The notes below the pieces were generated by a model. The model was given only the letters and a program-made list of their open reading frames with translations. It did not search any database and was not told the DNA's origin. A stretch of DNA of 64,000 nucleotides, from positions 186,001 through 250,000 of the forward strand of contig NZ_VJYB01000001.1 in assembly GCF_030400225.1 (NCBI RefSeq), given 5' to 3'. A program made the position numbers and the translations under genes. Positions within the stretch are counted from its first letter, which is position 1; every line of letters starts with the position of its first letter. This DNA is from Lactobacillus sp. UCMA15818 (GTDB taxonomy: Bacteria; Bacillota; Bacilli; Lactobacillales; Lactobacillaceae). Shown here one piece after another: positions 1 to 9,814 of this stretch.

Positions 1-716
1 GACATAAATGAGATACGGTCAAATGAATCTTGTCTAATTGTCAATGCCTCGCCTTGTCCACCAAACAAGACCTGCTCATGTGCAACATAGCCTGGTAAGC
101 GGACACTATGGATACGCATCCCTTCATAGTCAGCCCCACGTGCTCCAATCAAGCTTTCCTTTTCTTCAGGATTTCCTTGAATTTTTTGCTTGCGAACTTC
201 CGAAATTAGTTTTGCAGTATTTAATGCTGTCCCGCTAGGTGCATCCAATTTCTTGTCATGATGCATCTCAATAATTTCTACATCTGGTAAATACTTTGCT
301 GCCTGTTGTGCAAATTGCATCAAGAGCACAGCAGAAATTCCAAAATTAGGCGCAATCAATCCCCCAACTTTATTTTTCTTTGCGATTTTTTTTAGTTCAT
401 CAACTTGATCATTAGCTAAGCCAGTTGTACCAATAACTGGTGAGATATTGTGTGCAAGAGCAAATTTAACATTTTCATACACTGAAGCAGGTGATGTGAA
501 ATCTATCCAAACATCTACTTTGCTTTCATCGATTTCATCTGGTTTAGTGTAAACCGGCACATCTTCATTTTTAAAATCAGGTAATTCACTAAGATTTTTT
601 TCAGTCGCTCTCGGATCATATACCCCAGTCAACTTAAAATCTGCATTCTCTAAAACCATTTTTGTTGTTGTATTGCCCATCCGACCTTTAAAACCAGCTA
701 CTAAAACCTTAATCAT
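1..716 (-). CDS. dapB: 4-hydroxy-tetrahydrodipicolinate reductase DapB (C-terminus cut by window edge)
   Basis: This gene encodes the NAD(P)H-dependent reductase of the diaminopimelate/lysine pathway. It starts at ATG 716 after AAGGATG and stays open to base 1, giving about 238 residues of a usual 260-270, so only the end is missing. The N-terminus has the Rossmann signature [18 protein letters not shown] and APNFGIS follow. The catalytic block [15 protein letters not shown] carries the His-His pair and the lysine expected in the family. It is divergent from the downstream yitT-like gene, with 170 bases between the two starts. The family assignment is firm. Confidence 0.95.
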   Translation of the reverse strand, partial: MIKVLVAGFKGRMGNTTTKMVLENADFKLTGVYDPRATEKNLSELPDFKNEDVPVYTKPDEIDESKVDVWIDFTSPASVYENVKFALAHNISPVIGTTGLANDQVDELKKIAKKNKVGGLIAPNFGISAVLLMQFAQQAAKYLPDVEIIEMHHDKKLDAPSGTALNTAKLISEVRKQKIQGNPEEKESLIGARGADYEGMRIHSVRLPGYVAHEQVLFGGQGEALTIRQDSFDRISFM

Positions 717-886
717 AACTATCATCCTTTTCACTTTTGTTTATTCTTATTTATTCTAACAGATTGTTGCTTTGCCTGCATCTGCAAGAATAATGAAATT
801 CTGCTTAGCAAGTGCTCAGAGAAGAGCTATTTTAATAAAACTTATGTTATGCTCTTAAAAGACACTAAGTTCTTGGAGGTAAAAAG

Positions 887-1774
887 ATGTATTCAACTGA
901 TTCAAAAGTTCGTCTAATTGATTTTATTATGATTGCTTTTGGCTGTGGGATGTATGCTTTTGGTTTCGTCATGATTAACATTGGTAACGACCTAGCTGAG
1001 GGTGGTGTAACGGGTATTTCGCTCATCACTCGCTATTGGCTGCATATTGACCCCGCCTTTACAACACTTGCAATTAATATTCCTTTAGTAGTTATTGGCT
1101 ATAGATATCTCGGGAAAAAGGCACTTATTTATACCGTGTACGGCACCGTTTCACTTTCAATCTTCATCTGGTTATGGCAAAGACTGCCATTCTCAATTAA
1201 TATTCACCATGACTTATTTATCGCTGGGATACTAGCTGGTGTGCTTGGAGGGATTGGCTCAGGAATTGTTTATCGTTTTGGCGGTACAACAGGTGGTGCA
1301 GATATTGTTGCACGAATTTTAGAGAAAAAGCAAGGTATCGCAATGGGGCGAACCTTGTTGATCCTTGACTGCATTGTTTTAACTGCTTCGCTAAGTTACC
1401 TTGATATCAGAAGGATGATGTATACCTTGCTAGCATCATATGTTTTTTCGAAAATTGTAACCTTTACTCTTGAAGGTGCATATACTGCACGAGGTGTCAT
1501 TATAATCAGTAATCAATATGAACAAATTACAAAAGATATTATGGATATTTTGGAACGTGGTGTGAGCCATTTACAGGCAACAGGTGCATATTCAAATGAA
1601 ACAAGACCGGCAATTTATTGTGTTGTCAGTCCAAGTGAATTGATGACTTTAAAACATATTGTAGCTAAACATGATGAAAAAGCTTTTGTTTCTGTCTTAA
1701 CGGTAAATGAGGTCTTCGGCGAAGGATTTAGTTATTCTATCCCGAAAAAAAGAATTTTTAAGTTAAAGAAATAA
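887..1774 (+). CDS. YitT family membrane protein (DUF161/DUF2179)
   Basis: This is a 295-residue integral membrane protein of the YitT family. The first two thirds hold about five to six hydrophobic segments. The family signature FGGTTGGADIVARIL lies near residue 130. A soluble C-terminal DUF2179 domain occupies about the last 80 residues (RGVSHLQATGAYSNETRPAIYCVV region). The start ATG follows GGAGG with good spacing. The molecular function of the family is not established, although some members are linked to transport. It is one of only five plus-strand genes here. A second paralogue is encoded at 46712-47587 on the other strand. Confidence 0.85.
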   Translation: MYSTDSKVRLIDFIMIAFGCGMYAFGFVMINIGNDLAEGGVTGISLITRYWLHIDPAFTTLAINIPLVVIGYRYLGKKALIYTVYGTVSLSIFIWLWQRLPFSINIHHDLFIAGILAGVLGGIGSGIVYRFGGTTGGADIVARILEKKQGIAMGRTLLILDCIVLTASLSYLDIRRMMYTLLASYVFSKIVTFTLEGAYTARGVIIISNQYEQITKDIMDILERGVSHLQATGAYSNETRPAIYCVVSPSELMTLKHIVAKHDEKAFVSVLTVNEVFGEGFSYSIPKKRIFKLKK

Positions 1775-1835
1775 GAGCCTGGACGTTATCAATCAATTCC
1801 TATGCACTAATAATAGATTACAAAGGAAGTATTTA

Positions 1836-1875
1836 GAGCTGGATCAAGGATAAAAACTTGCTCCGGCTTTTTTCA
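1836..1875 (+). terminator. Rho-independent terminator after the yitT-like gene
   Basis: GAGCTGGATCAAG pairs with CTTGCTCCGGCT (one G-T pair and one mismatch) around a short A-rich loop and is followed by TTTTTT. It lies about 60 bases after the stop. Its layout resembles the terminator-like end of the intergenic repeat family described elsewhere in this window. Confidence 0.75.
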
Positions 1876-1883
1876 TCTAAATT

Positions 1884-1948
1884 AAACATGGTTCATAAGT
1901 TAAAATTCTTTACAGCTAACCTTGAATTTTAACTTATGAACCATGTTT
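1884..1948. repeat. Perfect 25-bp inverted repeat, divergent member of the intergenic repeat family
   Basis: Bases 1884-1908 are exactly the reverse complement of 1924-1948, separated by 15 bases. The arm contains CATGGTTCATAAGTTAAAA, close to CATGTTTCATAAGTCAAAA of the full-length repeat at 33036-33205. Together with the terminator at 1836-1875 it reproduces the order terminator hairpin then long hairpin seen in that repeat. It lies between the convergent yitT-like and TPR genes and contains no gene. Confidence 0.85.
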
Positions 1949-2059
1949 TTCTTAATTACGAATTATTCTGCATTCATGCGCACAACGAAAAATTTGTTTT
2001 ACTGCCTTGATCAAACAAAATGATTCTGATTCTGATTTTGGATTATTGGTTAATACTTA

Positions 2060-3325
2060 CTAAAAATCTTCAAGTAATTCATCCTCAAAATCTTGCATTT
2101 CCAAATCATCAGGTGCAAGTTCGAGATAAAGAGCAACATTTTCACGAGCTGCTTCAAGATTACCAACTCGTCGATTCAAAATGGCAAATTCTCTGAGGAA
2201 TGTTGGATTATCATCGTATACACGCCTAGCTGCCTGATAATATTTAAGTGCTAGTTCATCATTATCAAGAGCATTATATGACTTTCCAAGATTCCAATAA
2301 ATTTGCGGATCTATTTCGTCATTTTGAACAAATGAACTCAAAAAGTCAATTGTTTCCTGATACTTTTGCCGACTGACTAACAAATTACTGAGTTCAATTA
2401 CTAATGTCAGACTGTCTGGTTCTAACTCGAGGGCTTTTTCTAGATACACCTGTGCTTCGTCAGGCTGTTGCAATTTCAAGGAAACCGCACTAGCCTTTTC
2501 ATACAATTTAATATTGTATTGATCTACCCGTAGCCCCTCTTGCAGTGTCTCAAGTGCATTCTGCAAAAAGCCCAGTTGCTCATATGCAGTTGCTAAGAAT
2601 GGATATAGTGTTGTGTAATCTTTATTATCTTTTTTTAGCTTTTTAAAACTTTCAATAGCATCTTCATAATTTTTGACTTGGAGCTGTGTAAACGCAATCT
2701 GGAAACGCGTATCTGGACTAATTTGCTCATCCTCTAATTGTTCAAAATATCCCAGTGCTTGCTCAAATTTGCCAACTTCCGCATATGCTTGTCCAAGACG
2801 CTGAACCATTGACACACCTGCTAATTGAGTAAATCCCATCTTGACTAGTGCCAAATATGATTCAATCGCCTTTCCAAATTTCTTAGTATTAAAATAAAAT
2901 TCTGCTAGTCCAAAGATAACCGCCTCTTCATTTGGGGCAATCTGCAGTGCCTCCAGCAACTTGTGCTCACTGACTTCCAGTAAGCCTTGCGTTTGATACA
3001 AATCTGCTGCAACCAAAAGTGAATTCACATAGGCATCAGAATCAGGCTTAATTGCAGATAAATACTCAAGTGCCTCATCATCATGCCCATCACTGACTGC
3101 AAGATCTGCCAATTGTGCACGTAAAATATCCTCATCTGGAAATTTGATTAGTAACGATTTATATGCTTTTACCGCAAAATTAGAAAAGCCAAGCATATAT
3201 AAATCTTCTGCCAAATTATAAATATCATCTGGATCAGCTTGCTTAAGAACCAGCTCAAAAACTTGAGCTGCTTCTTCAATGTTTCCTTCTTCAATTAAAT
3301 TAACTACATCTTCAGAACGATTCAT
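2060..3325 (-). CDS. Tetratricopeptide repeat protein, YpiA-like
   Basis: This is a 421-residue soluble protein built almost entirely of TPR helices. The pattern of small residue, aromatic and acidic linker recurs every 34 residues, for example AIESYLALVKMG, ALGYFEQLEDE and AQVYLEKALELEPDSLTL. There is no signal peptide or membrane segment. Length and position upstream of the hup/der/rpsA group match B. subtilis YpiA (about 420 residues), whose exact role is not defined. TPR proteins are usually protein-interaction scaffolds. The C-terminus is very acidic (DLEMQDFEDELLEDF). No catalytic motif is visible. Confidence 0.85.
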   Translation of the reverse strand: MNRSEDVVNLIEEGNIEEAAQVFELVLKQADPDDIYNLAEDLYMLGFSNFAVKAYKSLLIKFPDEDILRAQLADLAVSDGHDDEALEYLSAIKPDSDAYVNSLLVAADLYQTQGLLEVSEHKLLEALQIAPNEEAVIFGLAEFYFNTKKFGKAIESYLALVKMGFTQLAGVSMVQRLGQAYAEVGKFEQALGYFEQLEDEQISPDTRFQIAFTQLQVKNYEDAIESFKKLKKDNKDYTTLYPFLATAYEQLGFLQNALETLQEGLRVDQYNIKLYEKASAVSLKLQQPDEAQVYLEKALELEPDSLTLVIELSNLLVSRQKYQETIDFLSSFVQNDEIDPQIYWNLGKSYNALDNDELALKYYQAARRVYDDNPTFLREFAILNRRVGNLEAARENVALYLELAPDDLEMQDFEDELLEDF

Positions 3326-3460
3326 AAATTCCCCTTTTTCATTTGTTTATTCAGTAAAGTTAGTATGAAAAACTATAGGTTAGGACAGTGAAAAATGGCA
3401 AACAAATAAGACTTTATTTTAAAAGTACCAAGTCGATTTCTGGTTCTAATAAAAAAAGAG

Positions 3461-3566
3461 GAGGAAGTGTGATGTAAGCCCGGAAAATCTTGACTTATGT
3501 TACACATTTACTCGCAATAAATAAATAGAAGGGCTCGATCAAAATTTAACTTTTGACCTAGCCCCC
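3461..3566. repeat. Internally deleted copy of the intergenic repeat, acting as hup terminator
   Basis: This stretch begins GAGGAAGTGTGATGTAAGCC and ends TTTTGACCTAGCCCC. It matches the two ends of the 170-bp repeat at 36491-36660 but lacks the centre. Its end forms a hairpin, GGGCTCGATCAAAA (3531-3544) against TTTTGACCTAGCCC (3551-3564), with two mismatches. The hairpin lies just beyond the hup stop, so it probably terminates hup transcription. The U-tract on the hup strand is weak (CTTCTATTT). Confidence 0.7.
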
Positions 3567-3586
3567 TGACGAATAAGTATTAATGC

Positions 3587-3862
3587 TTATTTAACAGCAT
3601 CTTTTAAAGCTTTACCTGGCTTAAATGCAGGTACTTTGCTTGCAGGAATTTGAATTTCTTTACCAGTTTGTGGGTTGCGACCTTTACGGGCTGCACGATC
3701 ACGTACTTCGAAGTTACCAAATCCGATTAATTGAACCTTTTCGCCTTCTGCTAACGTAGTTTGAATTGTTTCAAAAACTGCGTCAACAGCAGTAGTTGCA
3801 TCTTTTTTTGTCAAACCTGTCTTTGTTGCAACTGTTTCGATTAATTGTGCTTTGTTTGCCAT
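3587..3862 (-). CDS. hup: DNA-binding protein HU
   Basis: HU is a 91-residue histone-like nucleoid protein that bends DNA as a dimer. The start is ATG 3862 ([17 protein letters not shown]), 8 bases after GAGGAGG. A longer open frame exists upstream, but it adds 29 non-HU residues and lacks a binding site, so it was rejected. The family signature [21 protein letters not shown] forms the beta-arm, with the conserved RNPQTG tip. The length is exactly that of Bacillus HU. A promoter lies about 120 bases upstream and a terminator hairpin follows. Confidence 0.97.
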   Translation of the reverse strand: MANKAQLIETVATKTGLTKKDATTAVDAVFETIQTTLAEGEKVQLIGFGNFEVRDRAARKGRNPQTGKEIQIPASKVPAFKPGKALKDAVK

Positions 3863-3977
3863 GTGTTTCACCTCCTCATACGAAGAAATAGGCACAGATA
3901 ATAAATTATCTGTTGGCGTAATTTCGCCCTTATCATAATGACGAAACAATGACTAACAAATCATTATCTCTTTAAAT

Positions 3978-4006
3978 AAGATAGCATATAAAGCCTAACA
4001 TAACAA
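3978..4006 (-). promoter_or_regulatory. Probable hup promoter
   Basis: On the minus strand TTGTTA (4006-4001) and TATCTT (3983-3978) are separated by 17 bases, with TGC directly before the -10 (extended -10). It lies about 115 bases upstream of the hup start. Confidence 0.6.
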
Positions 4007-4100
4007 GGTTTTTCACCTTTTTTTAAGAAGTTTTAGCTTTTTGATAATTGTAAAATACTAGCGAAAAACTAAGTCTAACATATTGAGCAATTAATTAAAA

Positions 4101-5411
4101 CTATTTACGCTTGCGCTCAATTATATGAACAGGTGTACCAGTAAAATCAAATGAATCACGAATTTGATTCTCTAAGAATCTTTGATATGAAAAATGCATT
4201 AACTCAGGATCGTTAACAAAAACAATGAAAGTGGGTGGTTTGACCGCAACTTGTGTTGTGTAATAGACTCTAAGGCGCTTGCCATGATCAGTTGGTGTAG
4301 GATTACGTGCAATTGCATCCATGATTACATCATTCAACACAGCTGAAGCTATCCTTCGTTGATGATTATCATTGATTTTCTTAATTAACTCAGGAAGCTT
4401 ATCTAATCTTTGTTTCGTCACCGCTGAAACAAAGATTATCGGTGCATAGCTAAGATACTGAAACTCTTGGCGAATTTTTTCCTCAAATTCTGTCATCGTG
4501 CGATTATCCTTCTTTAACGTATCCCACTTATTGACCAAAATAATAATGCCTCGCCCTGCTTCGTGAGCATAACCGGCAACCTTTTTATCTTGTTCTCGGA
4601 TTCCCTCTTCAGCATTTAATACTACCAATACTACATCTGAACGATCAATTGCTCGCATAGCACGCAAAACGGAATATTTTTCAGTATTCTCATAGACCTT
4701 CCCTCGTTTTCTGATCCCTGCAGTATCAATAACTGTGAACTCGTCACCTTGAGTTGAAATAAAGGGTGTATCAATTGCATCTCTGGTTGTTCCCTCAATA
4801 TTTGAAACAATCACACGATTTTCACCCAAAATAGCATTTACAAGTGATGACTTGCCAACATTAGGGCGGCCAATTAAACTAAATTTGATTGTGGTATCTT
4901 CTTCTTCAACTTGTTTTTCTGGAAAAGAATGACAGATTTTATCAAGTAAATCACCAACACCTATTCCGTGTGTACTGGAAACAGCTAATGGTTCACCAAA
5001 ACCAAGTGAATAAAAATCAAAAATATCTCCTCGTAATTCTGGATTATCAACTTTATTAACTGCCAAAATAACAGGCTTGTCAGACTTATAAAGAATTCGA
5101 GCAACTTTTTCATCAGCATCAGTTATGCCTTCGCGAACACTAACAACAAAGACAATTACATCAGCCTCATCAATTGCAATTTCAGCCTGTTCTGTTATTT
5201 GAGTCAGAAATGGTTCATCACCAATATCAATTCCCCCAGTATCAATTAAACTAAATTTCTGTCCGAGCCATTCACTGTGAGCATAAATTCTATCTCTCGT
5301 AACTCCAGGAACATCCTCGACAATTGAAATTCTTTCTCCCGCAATTCTATTAAAAACAGTTGATTTTCCGACATTGGGACGACCAACAATTGCTACAACT
5401 GGATTTGCCAT
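4101..5411 (-). CDS. der: Ribosome biogenesis GTPase Der (EngA)
   Basis: Der is an essential tandem-GTPase protein required for 50S subunit assembly. The 436-residue length is canonical. It has two G domains, each with a P-loop GRPNVGKS (near residues 9 and 182), and G3/G4 motifs DTGG/NKVD in the first and DTAG/NKWD in the second. A C-terminal KH-like domain follows ([27 protein letters not shown]). The start [13 protein letters not shown] is standard. It lies between hup and the S1-like gene, as in Bacillus and lactobacilli. I see no clear terminator between it and hup. Confidence 0.97.
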   Translation of the reverse strand: MANPVVAIVGRPNVGKSTVFNRIAGERISIVEDVPGVTRDRIYAHSEWLGQKFSLIDTGGIDIGDEPFLTQITEQAEIAIDEADVIVFVVSVREGITDADEKVARILYKSDKPVILAVNKVDNPELRGDIFDFYSLGFGEPLAVSSTHGIGVGDLLDKICHSFPEKQVEEEDTTIKFSLIGRPNVGKSSLVNAILGENRVIVSNIEGTTRDAIDTPFISTQGDEFTVIDTAGIRKRGKVYENTEKYSVLRAMRAIDRSDVVLVVLNAEEGIREQDKKVAGYAHEAGRGIIILVNKWDTLKKDNRTMTEFEEKIRQEFQYLSYAPIIFVSAVTKQRLDKLPELIKKINDNHQRRIASAVLNDVIMDAIARNPTPTDHGKRLRVYYTTQVAVKPPTFIVFVNDPELMHFSYQRFLENQIRDSFDFTGTPVHIIERKRK

Positions 5412-5459
5412 TTTTGCAACCCTCTTTTCTATTTAAAATTAAAACATACTTATATCAGC

Positions 5460-5495
5460 AAAAAAACGATAGATTTGTTCAACAATCTACCGTTT
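5460..5495 (-). terminator. Rho-independent terminator after rpsA
   Basis: On the minus strand AAACGGTAGATT pairs with AATCTATCGTTT around an 8-base loop and runs directly into a T-tract. It lies between the rpsA stop and der, so der probably has its own promoter in this gap. Confidence 0.8.
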
Positions 5496-5548
5496 CCATA
5501 CTAAAGAATAACTACTAGATTTATCATACTAGAAAAATATACAATCAA

Positions 5549-6754
5549 TTAATCTTGATCCTTGTTCTTCAAATCACCAACAAGGTCACCTAGTGTAAAG
5601 CCAGTGCTTTCATCTGGAAGATCAACTTTTTCTTCAGAAACTGTCTCTCTTTTCTCTCCACCAGCAACACTTGGCTTTTCTTCAAGTGCTTTAATTGAAA
5701 GTGCCAATCTATGTTCATCTGCATGGACATTTAAGACCTTAACCTTAATTGTCTCACCAGAAGTCAAAACTTCATTTGGTGTAGCAATATGCTTGTGTGA
5801 AATTTGAGAAATGTGCACGAGACCTTCAACACCTGGGAACACCTCTACAAATGCACCAAAACTTGTAAGACGCTTAACTTTTCCTTCAAGGATATCGCCC
5901 TCAGCAACTTTTTCTGTAATATTATCCCATGGTTGTGGTAATGTCTGCTTAATTGAAAGTGAAATTCGATCCTTTTCAGCATCCACTGAAAGAACCTTAA
6001 CCTTAACGGTTTCGCCAACCTTCAATACATCAGATGGCTTGTTAACACGTTCAAATGAAATCTCTGAAACGTGAACTAATCCATCTACTCCTCCTAAATC
6101 AACAAATGCACCAAAACTTGTTAAGCGTGCAACTTTTCCTTCAACAACATCACCTACAACTAGATTGGCTAATATCTCTGCCTTCTTAGCTTCATGAGCT
6201 GCCTTAACAATTTCCTTATGAGAGAGAATTAAACGATTCTCACTTGGTTCAATTTCGATAATCTTTAGTTCAAGTTCTTGATTCTTATATTGATTTAAGT
6301 CCTCAACAAAACGATCATCAACCATTGATGCCGGAATAAAGCCACGAACACCAGCATCAACTACTAGACCGCCCTTAACAACTTGTGTCACAGGAGCAGT
6401 AATTGTTTCACCTGCTTCAAACTTCTTTTCAATATCATCCCAGACCTTGCGTGCTTCAAGACGGCGCTGTGATAACAAATAACTGCCGCCTTCCTTGTCA
6501 GAACCAATACGGGAAATAACAACTAGGTCGATTACATCACCGATAGTTACATCGTCTGAGACCTCTTGATCGGGTTTCAAGCCAAGTTCCTTAAATGGAA
6601 CTACACCTTCAACTCCTGCCCCTTCAATTCCAACAATAACTTGTTTAGCATCATCAACGGCCAAAACCTCGCCCTTAACAACATCACCAATTTTTACTTC
6701 ATTCACGCTATTTAAAGCTTCTAATAAATCCTTGTTTGCTTCTGATTCACTCAT
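5549..6754 (-). CDS. rpsA: 30S ribosomal protein S1 homologue (four S1 domains)
   Basis: This 401-residue protein has four S1 RNA-binding domains, at roughly residues 18-90, 105-172, 192-262 and 277-349. The last two are near-identical in their core (RLTSFGAFVD and RLTSFGAFVE, then GLVHVSEIS and GLVHISQIS). A charged, probably disordered tail ends the protein. This short four-domain form is typical of Firmicutes (B. subtilis YpfD), in contrast to six domains in E. coli S1. It likely helps mRNA binding or translation; the exact role in low-GC Gram-positives is uncertain. It follows cmk, the common order. Confidence 0.93.
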   Translation of the reverse strand: MSESEANKDLLEALNSVNEVKIGDVVKGEVLAVDDAKQVIVGIEGAGVEGVVPFKELGLKPDQEVSDDVTIGDVIDLVVISRIGSDKEGGSYLLSQRRLEARKVWDDIEKKFEAGETITAPVTQVVKGGLVVDAGVRGFIPASMVDDRFVEDLNQYKNQELELKIIEIEPSENRLILSHKEIVKAAHEAKKAEILANLVVGDVVEGKVARLTSFGAFVDLGGVDGLVHVSEISFERVNKPSDVLKVGETVKVKVLSVDAEKDRISLSIKQTLPQPWDNITEKVAEGDILEGKVKRLTSFGAFVEVFPGVEGLVHISQISHKHIATPNEVLTSGETIKVKVLNVHADEHRLALSIKALEEKPSVAGGEKRETVSEEKVDLPDESTGFTLGDLVGDLKNKDQD

Positions 6755-6845
6755 GGATCATGTCCTCCTTAACGACTCAACTCTAATCTCTATTCTAGCT
6801 GAATTCAATCAAAAATTCCAGTTAAAATACACTTTTAGTTAGATT

Positions 6846-7517
6846 TCAAGCTTTTTTTTCAATTATTTCCATTATTTTGTTAACAACTTGCTCAATTGTC
6901 AGGTTCGTTGTATCTAATTGAACGGCATCAGCAGCTTTTGAAAGCGGTGAAATCGTTCTGGTAGAATCTTTACGATCTCTCTCTTCTATCTCTTGTTCAA
7001 GAACCTCAAGCGGTGTTTGGATCCCTTTTTCAATATTTTCCTTATATCTTCTCAAGGCTCTTTCCCGTACACTTGCCACCATGAAAATTTTGATTTCAGC
7101 ATCAGGTAAGACTGTTGTTCCGATATCGCGGCCGTCCATTACAATTCCACCAGCATTTGCAATCTCTTGCTGCAAATCAGTAAGAGACTTGCGGACTGGA
7201 ACCTGCGCAGCAACTGTGGATACGTTATTGCTAATTTCAGGCATTCTAATTTCTTCTGTGACTTCTTTTTTATTCACAAAGACTCGTTGCCCAGTAGCAG
7301 ATGGTATAAATCTAATATTGATACTGTGTAAAAGTACTCTTAGTGATTTCTCATCATCAAGTCGAATTCCATCATGAATCGCTGCCCAAGTAACAGCACG
7401 ATACATTGCTCCAGTATCACAGTATATGTAATTTAATTTGTGTGCAACAAGCTTTGCGACCGTGCTTTTCCCTGCCGAAGCTGGGCCATCAATTGCAACT
7501 TGTAATAACTTCCCCAT
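6846..7517 (-). CDS. cmk: Cytidylate kinase
   Basis: This enzyme phosphorylates CMP and dCMP to the diphosphates. Its 223 residues start MGKLLQVAIDGPASAGKST, with the P-loop GPASAGKS at about residues 11-18. The CMP-binding DTGAMYRAVT and the conserved GRDIGTTVLPDAEIKIFMVAS follow. The LID region has Arg-rich ERDRKDSTRTISPL. Length and motifs are canonical. The gene is upstream of rpsA, separated by about 90 bases. Confidence 0.97.
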   Translation of the reverse strand: MGKLLQVAIDGPASAGKSTVAKLVAHKLNYIYCDTGAMYRAVTWAAIHDGIRLDDEKSLRVLLHSINIRFIPSATGQRVFVNKKEVTEEIRMPEISNNVSTVAAQVPVRKSLTDLQQEIANAGGIVMDGRDIGTTVLPDAEIKIFMVASVRERALRRYKENIEKGIQTPLEVLEQEIEERDRKDSTRTISPLSKAADAVQLDTTNLTIEQVVNKIMEIIEKKA

Positions 7518-7681
7518 CTTGACTAAACCTTCCTATCAAAACATTATTTTCTATCACTGCTAAATAGAGTTAAACCAAAAATCAAATTTTACTCTAATAT
7601 CTTTCTTGCTTTTTAGCTAAATGTCTTCCATAAATCAAAAAAACCGTCTAACTTCAATCTTAATTTTATGCTGCACATCCA

Positions 7682-8290
7682 TTATTTAATACGAATTGAC
7701 TCACCTGCAGTAAGTGTTGAAGTTGAACTCAATGTTGGATTCAGTTCAAGCAGTTCTTGCATTGTCAAACCATTATTAACAGCAACACGATAGATTCCTT
7801 GACCAGCAACAACCGTTACATATTGAGCGCTCGTTGATGAAGAACTGGCTGTGCTTGTGCTATACGAACTAGAAGAACCTGCTGTTTCGGTCGAACTGGC
7901 TGCTGCTACTTCACTTGAACTACTTGAAGAAGCAGCTTCTGTATATTCTTTAGTAGAGCTGGAAGATGATGATTCGGCAGTTGAACTTGCTGAACTTTTC
8001 TTAGCCGATGATTCTTCCTTTGAACTGCTCTTCTTACTAGAACTTGATTCAACAACACCTACATTATCACTACCTCCAGAAGAAGATTGTGATGTCTTTT
8101 GCGAAATAAAATAAAGTGCGACCGTTCCCAAAATAATTGCAATGAACACAACTAACAATGATGTGGTTAGTACGCTGTTGGCCCGGTTACTCTTTCGACT
8201 TGCTGACCGTGAATAGTTACCACTCTTGTCGCGAGCGTTGTCAAAAGATTTATCCCAAGGCTGTTGTTGGCCTGGAGTTTTTCGACTCAT
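7682..8290 (-). CDS. Membrane-anchored LysM protein with serine-rich stalk (YpbE-like)
   Basis: This is a 202-residue predicted surface protein. A polar cytoplasmic N-terminus of about 42 residues precedes one transmembrane helix (SVLTTSLLVVFIAIILGTVA, about 43-62). A long low-complexity Ser/Glu/Ala/Thr stalk follows, then a C-terminal LysM domain of about 45 residues (VVAGQGIYRVAVNNGLTMQELLELNP). LysM binds peptidoglycan, so the protein probably tethers membrane to wall. The neighbours recQ and the YpbB-like gene match the B. subtilis ypbB-recQ-ypbE locus. The ATG follows GAGGGGGA. No catalytic domain is seen. Confidence 0.85.
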   Translation of the reverse strand: MSRKTPGQQQPWDKSFDNARDKSGNYSRSASRKSNRANSVLTTSLLVVFIAIILGTVALYFISQKTSQSSSGGSDNVGVVESSSSKKSSSKEESSAKKSSASSTAESSSSSSTKEYTEAASSSSSSEVAAASSTETAGSSSSYSTSTASSSSTSAQYVTVVAGQGIYRVAVNNGLTMQELLELNPTLSSTSTLTAGESIRIK

Positions 8291-8380
8291 ACAAATTTCC
8301 CCCTCAAATAATCATTTATTATTCTACCATACGTTACCGTAGCAAGTCATAATTCTTTACTTAAGAATTACGTTTAATTA

Positions 8381-9814
8381 CTAAGTCCTAAAGAAAGAAT
8401 CAAGAGTTACCTTATAATTTGGCAGTGAATCACTTTGATATTTCCTTTTTTCAAATTTAAACTCATTTAAATTCAATTGTTTTCCTTTCAGCTGGCAACA
8501 TTTGTCATCATGTCTAGGCAGCATATTCTCTCCGAAGTATCTCAGTATGTATTTTCTTCTGCAGCCTTCAGTTGCAATATACTGCAAAAGTACATTCAAC
8601 TTCTCAAATTTTTCCTTACGCCTTTTGAAAAAAATATTTTTAATCGTGTCAATCTTCATATTTTGGTCAAAATAGTACTGCAAAACTTGATCCTTGCTGG
8701 ACAGATTATCCTGCTTTTTTAGATTGTTAAAATTATCAATATCAAATTCATCTGGTAAACTATCTATGCTAAGCTGTTGTTGCAATCCATTATCTGTTTT
8801 TGAGTACAACAAGATTGCAATGCTTTTTTTCCCATCTCTGCCAGCTCTTCCAATTTCTTGGACATAGCTTTCTAAATCACTTGGAAAATGGTAATGGATG
8901 ACATAACGTACATCCTGCTTATTTATTCCCATCCCAAAAGCACTAGTAGCACAGACAATATCTAATTGATTCTCCATAAACTGATGCTGAATTGTATATC
9001 GGCTCATTACACTTAAATCTGCGTGATATGGTGCTGCACGCAGATTTGTCTTCATTCCTATCATTTCACTAATTCTATCGGCTTGCTTTTTACTTGAAAA
9101 ATAAATCAAACCCGGTCCAGTGAGCTGAGAAATCAATTCTATCAAGTACTTATTTTTCTCTGTGACAGTTGGTGATTCATGGACCACCAGGAATATATTA
9201 GGACGGTCAACAGAGTAGCGAATTGTCCGTGGTGTCTCACTGCTGTCAAATAAACTAGTCTGGATATCTTGTGCAACTTTATTCGTCGCTGTTGCAGTCA
9301 AGGCTAACGTTAGCGGATTATGCAATAATTTTCGGAAATGCTTGATCTGCAAATAATCTGGGCGAAAATCAGGTCCCCATTGAGAAATACAGTGTGCTTC
9401 ATCGACAACTAAAAGCCCAATATCGATTGTTACTAGTTGAGCTGCGACTTTATCATTTTTTAGCATTTCTGGTGATAAGTAAATAAACGAATATGACGCA
9501 AGATTATGCAAAATAAAATTTCTTTCGCTATATGACAATTCTGATGTCAATGCAGTAACTTTTTTTTCGCCAATATATTTCAATTGTTCTACTTGATCAT
9601 TCATCAAAGACAGTAGCGGGGAGATTATCAAGACTGTCTTCTTAAGAATTTTGCCACTTAGCTGATAACATAATGACTTACCCATACCTGTTGGCAAGAT
9701 ACCTAACGTTGAATGATTGGCAAGCAAATTTTTGATGATTTCAAGTTGTCCTTTTTTAAATTCGGAATATCCAAAATATTGTTTTAGTAATCCCTTTAAT
9801 TGCAGATCATTCAA
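8381..9814 (-). CDS. recQ: ATP-dependent DNA helicase RecQ
   Basis: This is a superfamily 2 DNA helicase, 477 residues, of the short RecQ form. Motif I is TGMGKS, motif II DEAH, motif III ALTATAT, and motif VI is within QEIGRAGRDGK; motif 0 (QLEIIKNLL) is near the start. A zinc-binding region near the end has the Cys pattern CRRKYILRYFGE...CC. No HRDC domain follows. I chose TTG 9814 (LNDLQLKGLL), preceded by AAAGGAG at 7 bases. A 34-residue upstream extension exists but overlaps the previous gene and is not RecQ-like. It overlaps the YpbB-like stop by 8 bases, suggesting translational coupling. Confidence 0.93.
   Translation of the reverse strand: MNDLQLKGLLKQYFGYSEFKKGQLEIIKNLLANHSTLGILPTGMGKSLCYQLSGKILKKTVLIISPLLSLMNDQVEQLKYIGEKKVTALTSELSYSERNFILHNLASYSFIYLSPEMLKNDKVAAQLVTIDIGLLVVDEAHCISQWGPDFRPDYLQIKHFRKLLHNPLTLALTATATNKVAQDIQTSLFDSSETPRTIRYSVDRPNIFLVVHESPTVTEKNKYLIELISQLTGPGLIYFSSKKQADRISEMIGMKTNLRAAPYHADLSVMSRYTIQHQFMENQLDIVCATSAFGMGINKQDVRYVIHYHFPSDLESYVQEIGRAGRDGKKSIAILLYSKTDNGLQQQLSIDSLPDEFDIDNFNNLKKQDNLSSKDQVLQYYFDQNMKIDTIKNIFFKRRKEKFEKLNVLLQYIATEGCRRKYILRYFGENMLPRHDDKCCQLKGKQLNLNEFKFEKRKYQSDSLPNYKVTLDSFFRT

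Noticed and set aside
3863-3949. 29-residue N-terminal extension of HU
   Set aside because: Not HU-like; the strong ribosome binding site lies inside it, directly before the standard MANKAQL start.
7760-8080. Possible tandem repeat or CRISPR-like array in the LysM gene
   Set aside because: It is the Ser-rich stalk coded by mixed serine codons; there is no constant repeat unit or spacer. No CRISPR array was seen anywhere in the window.
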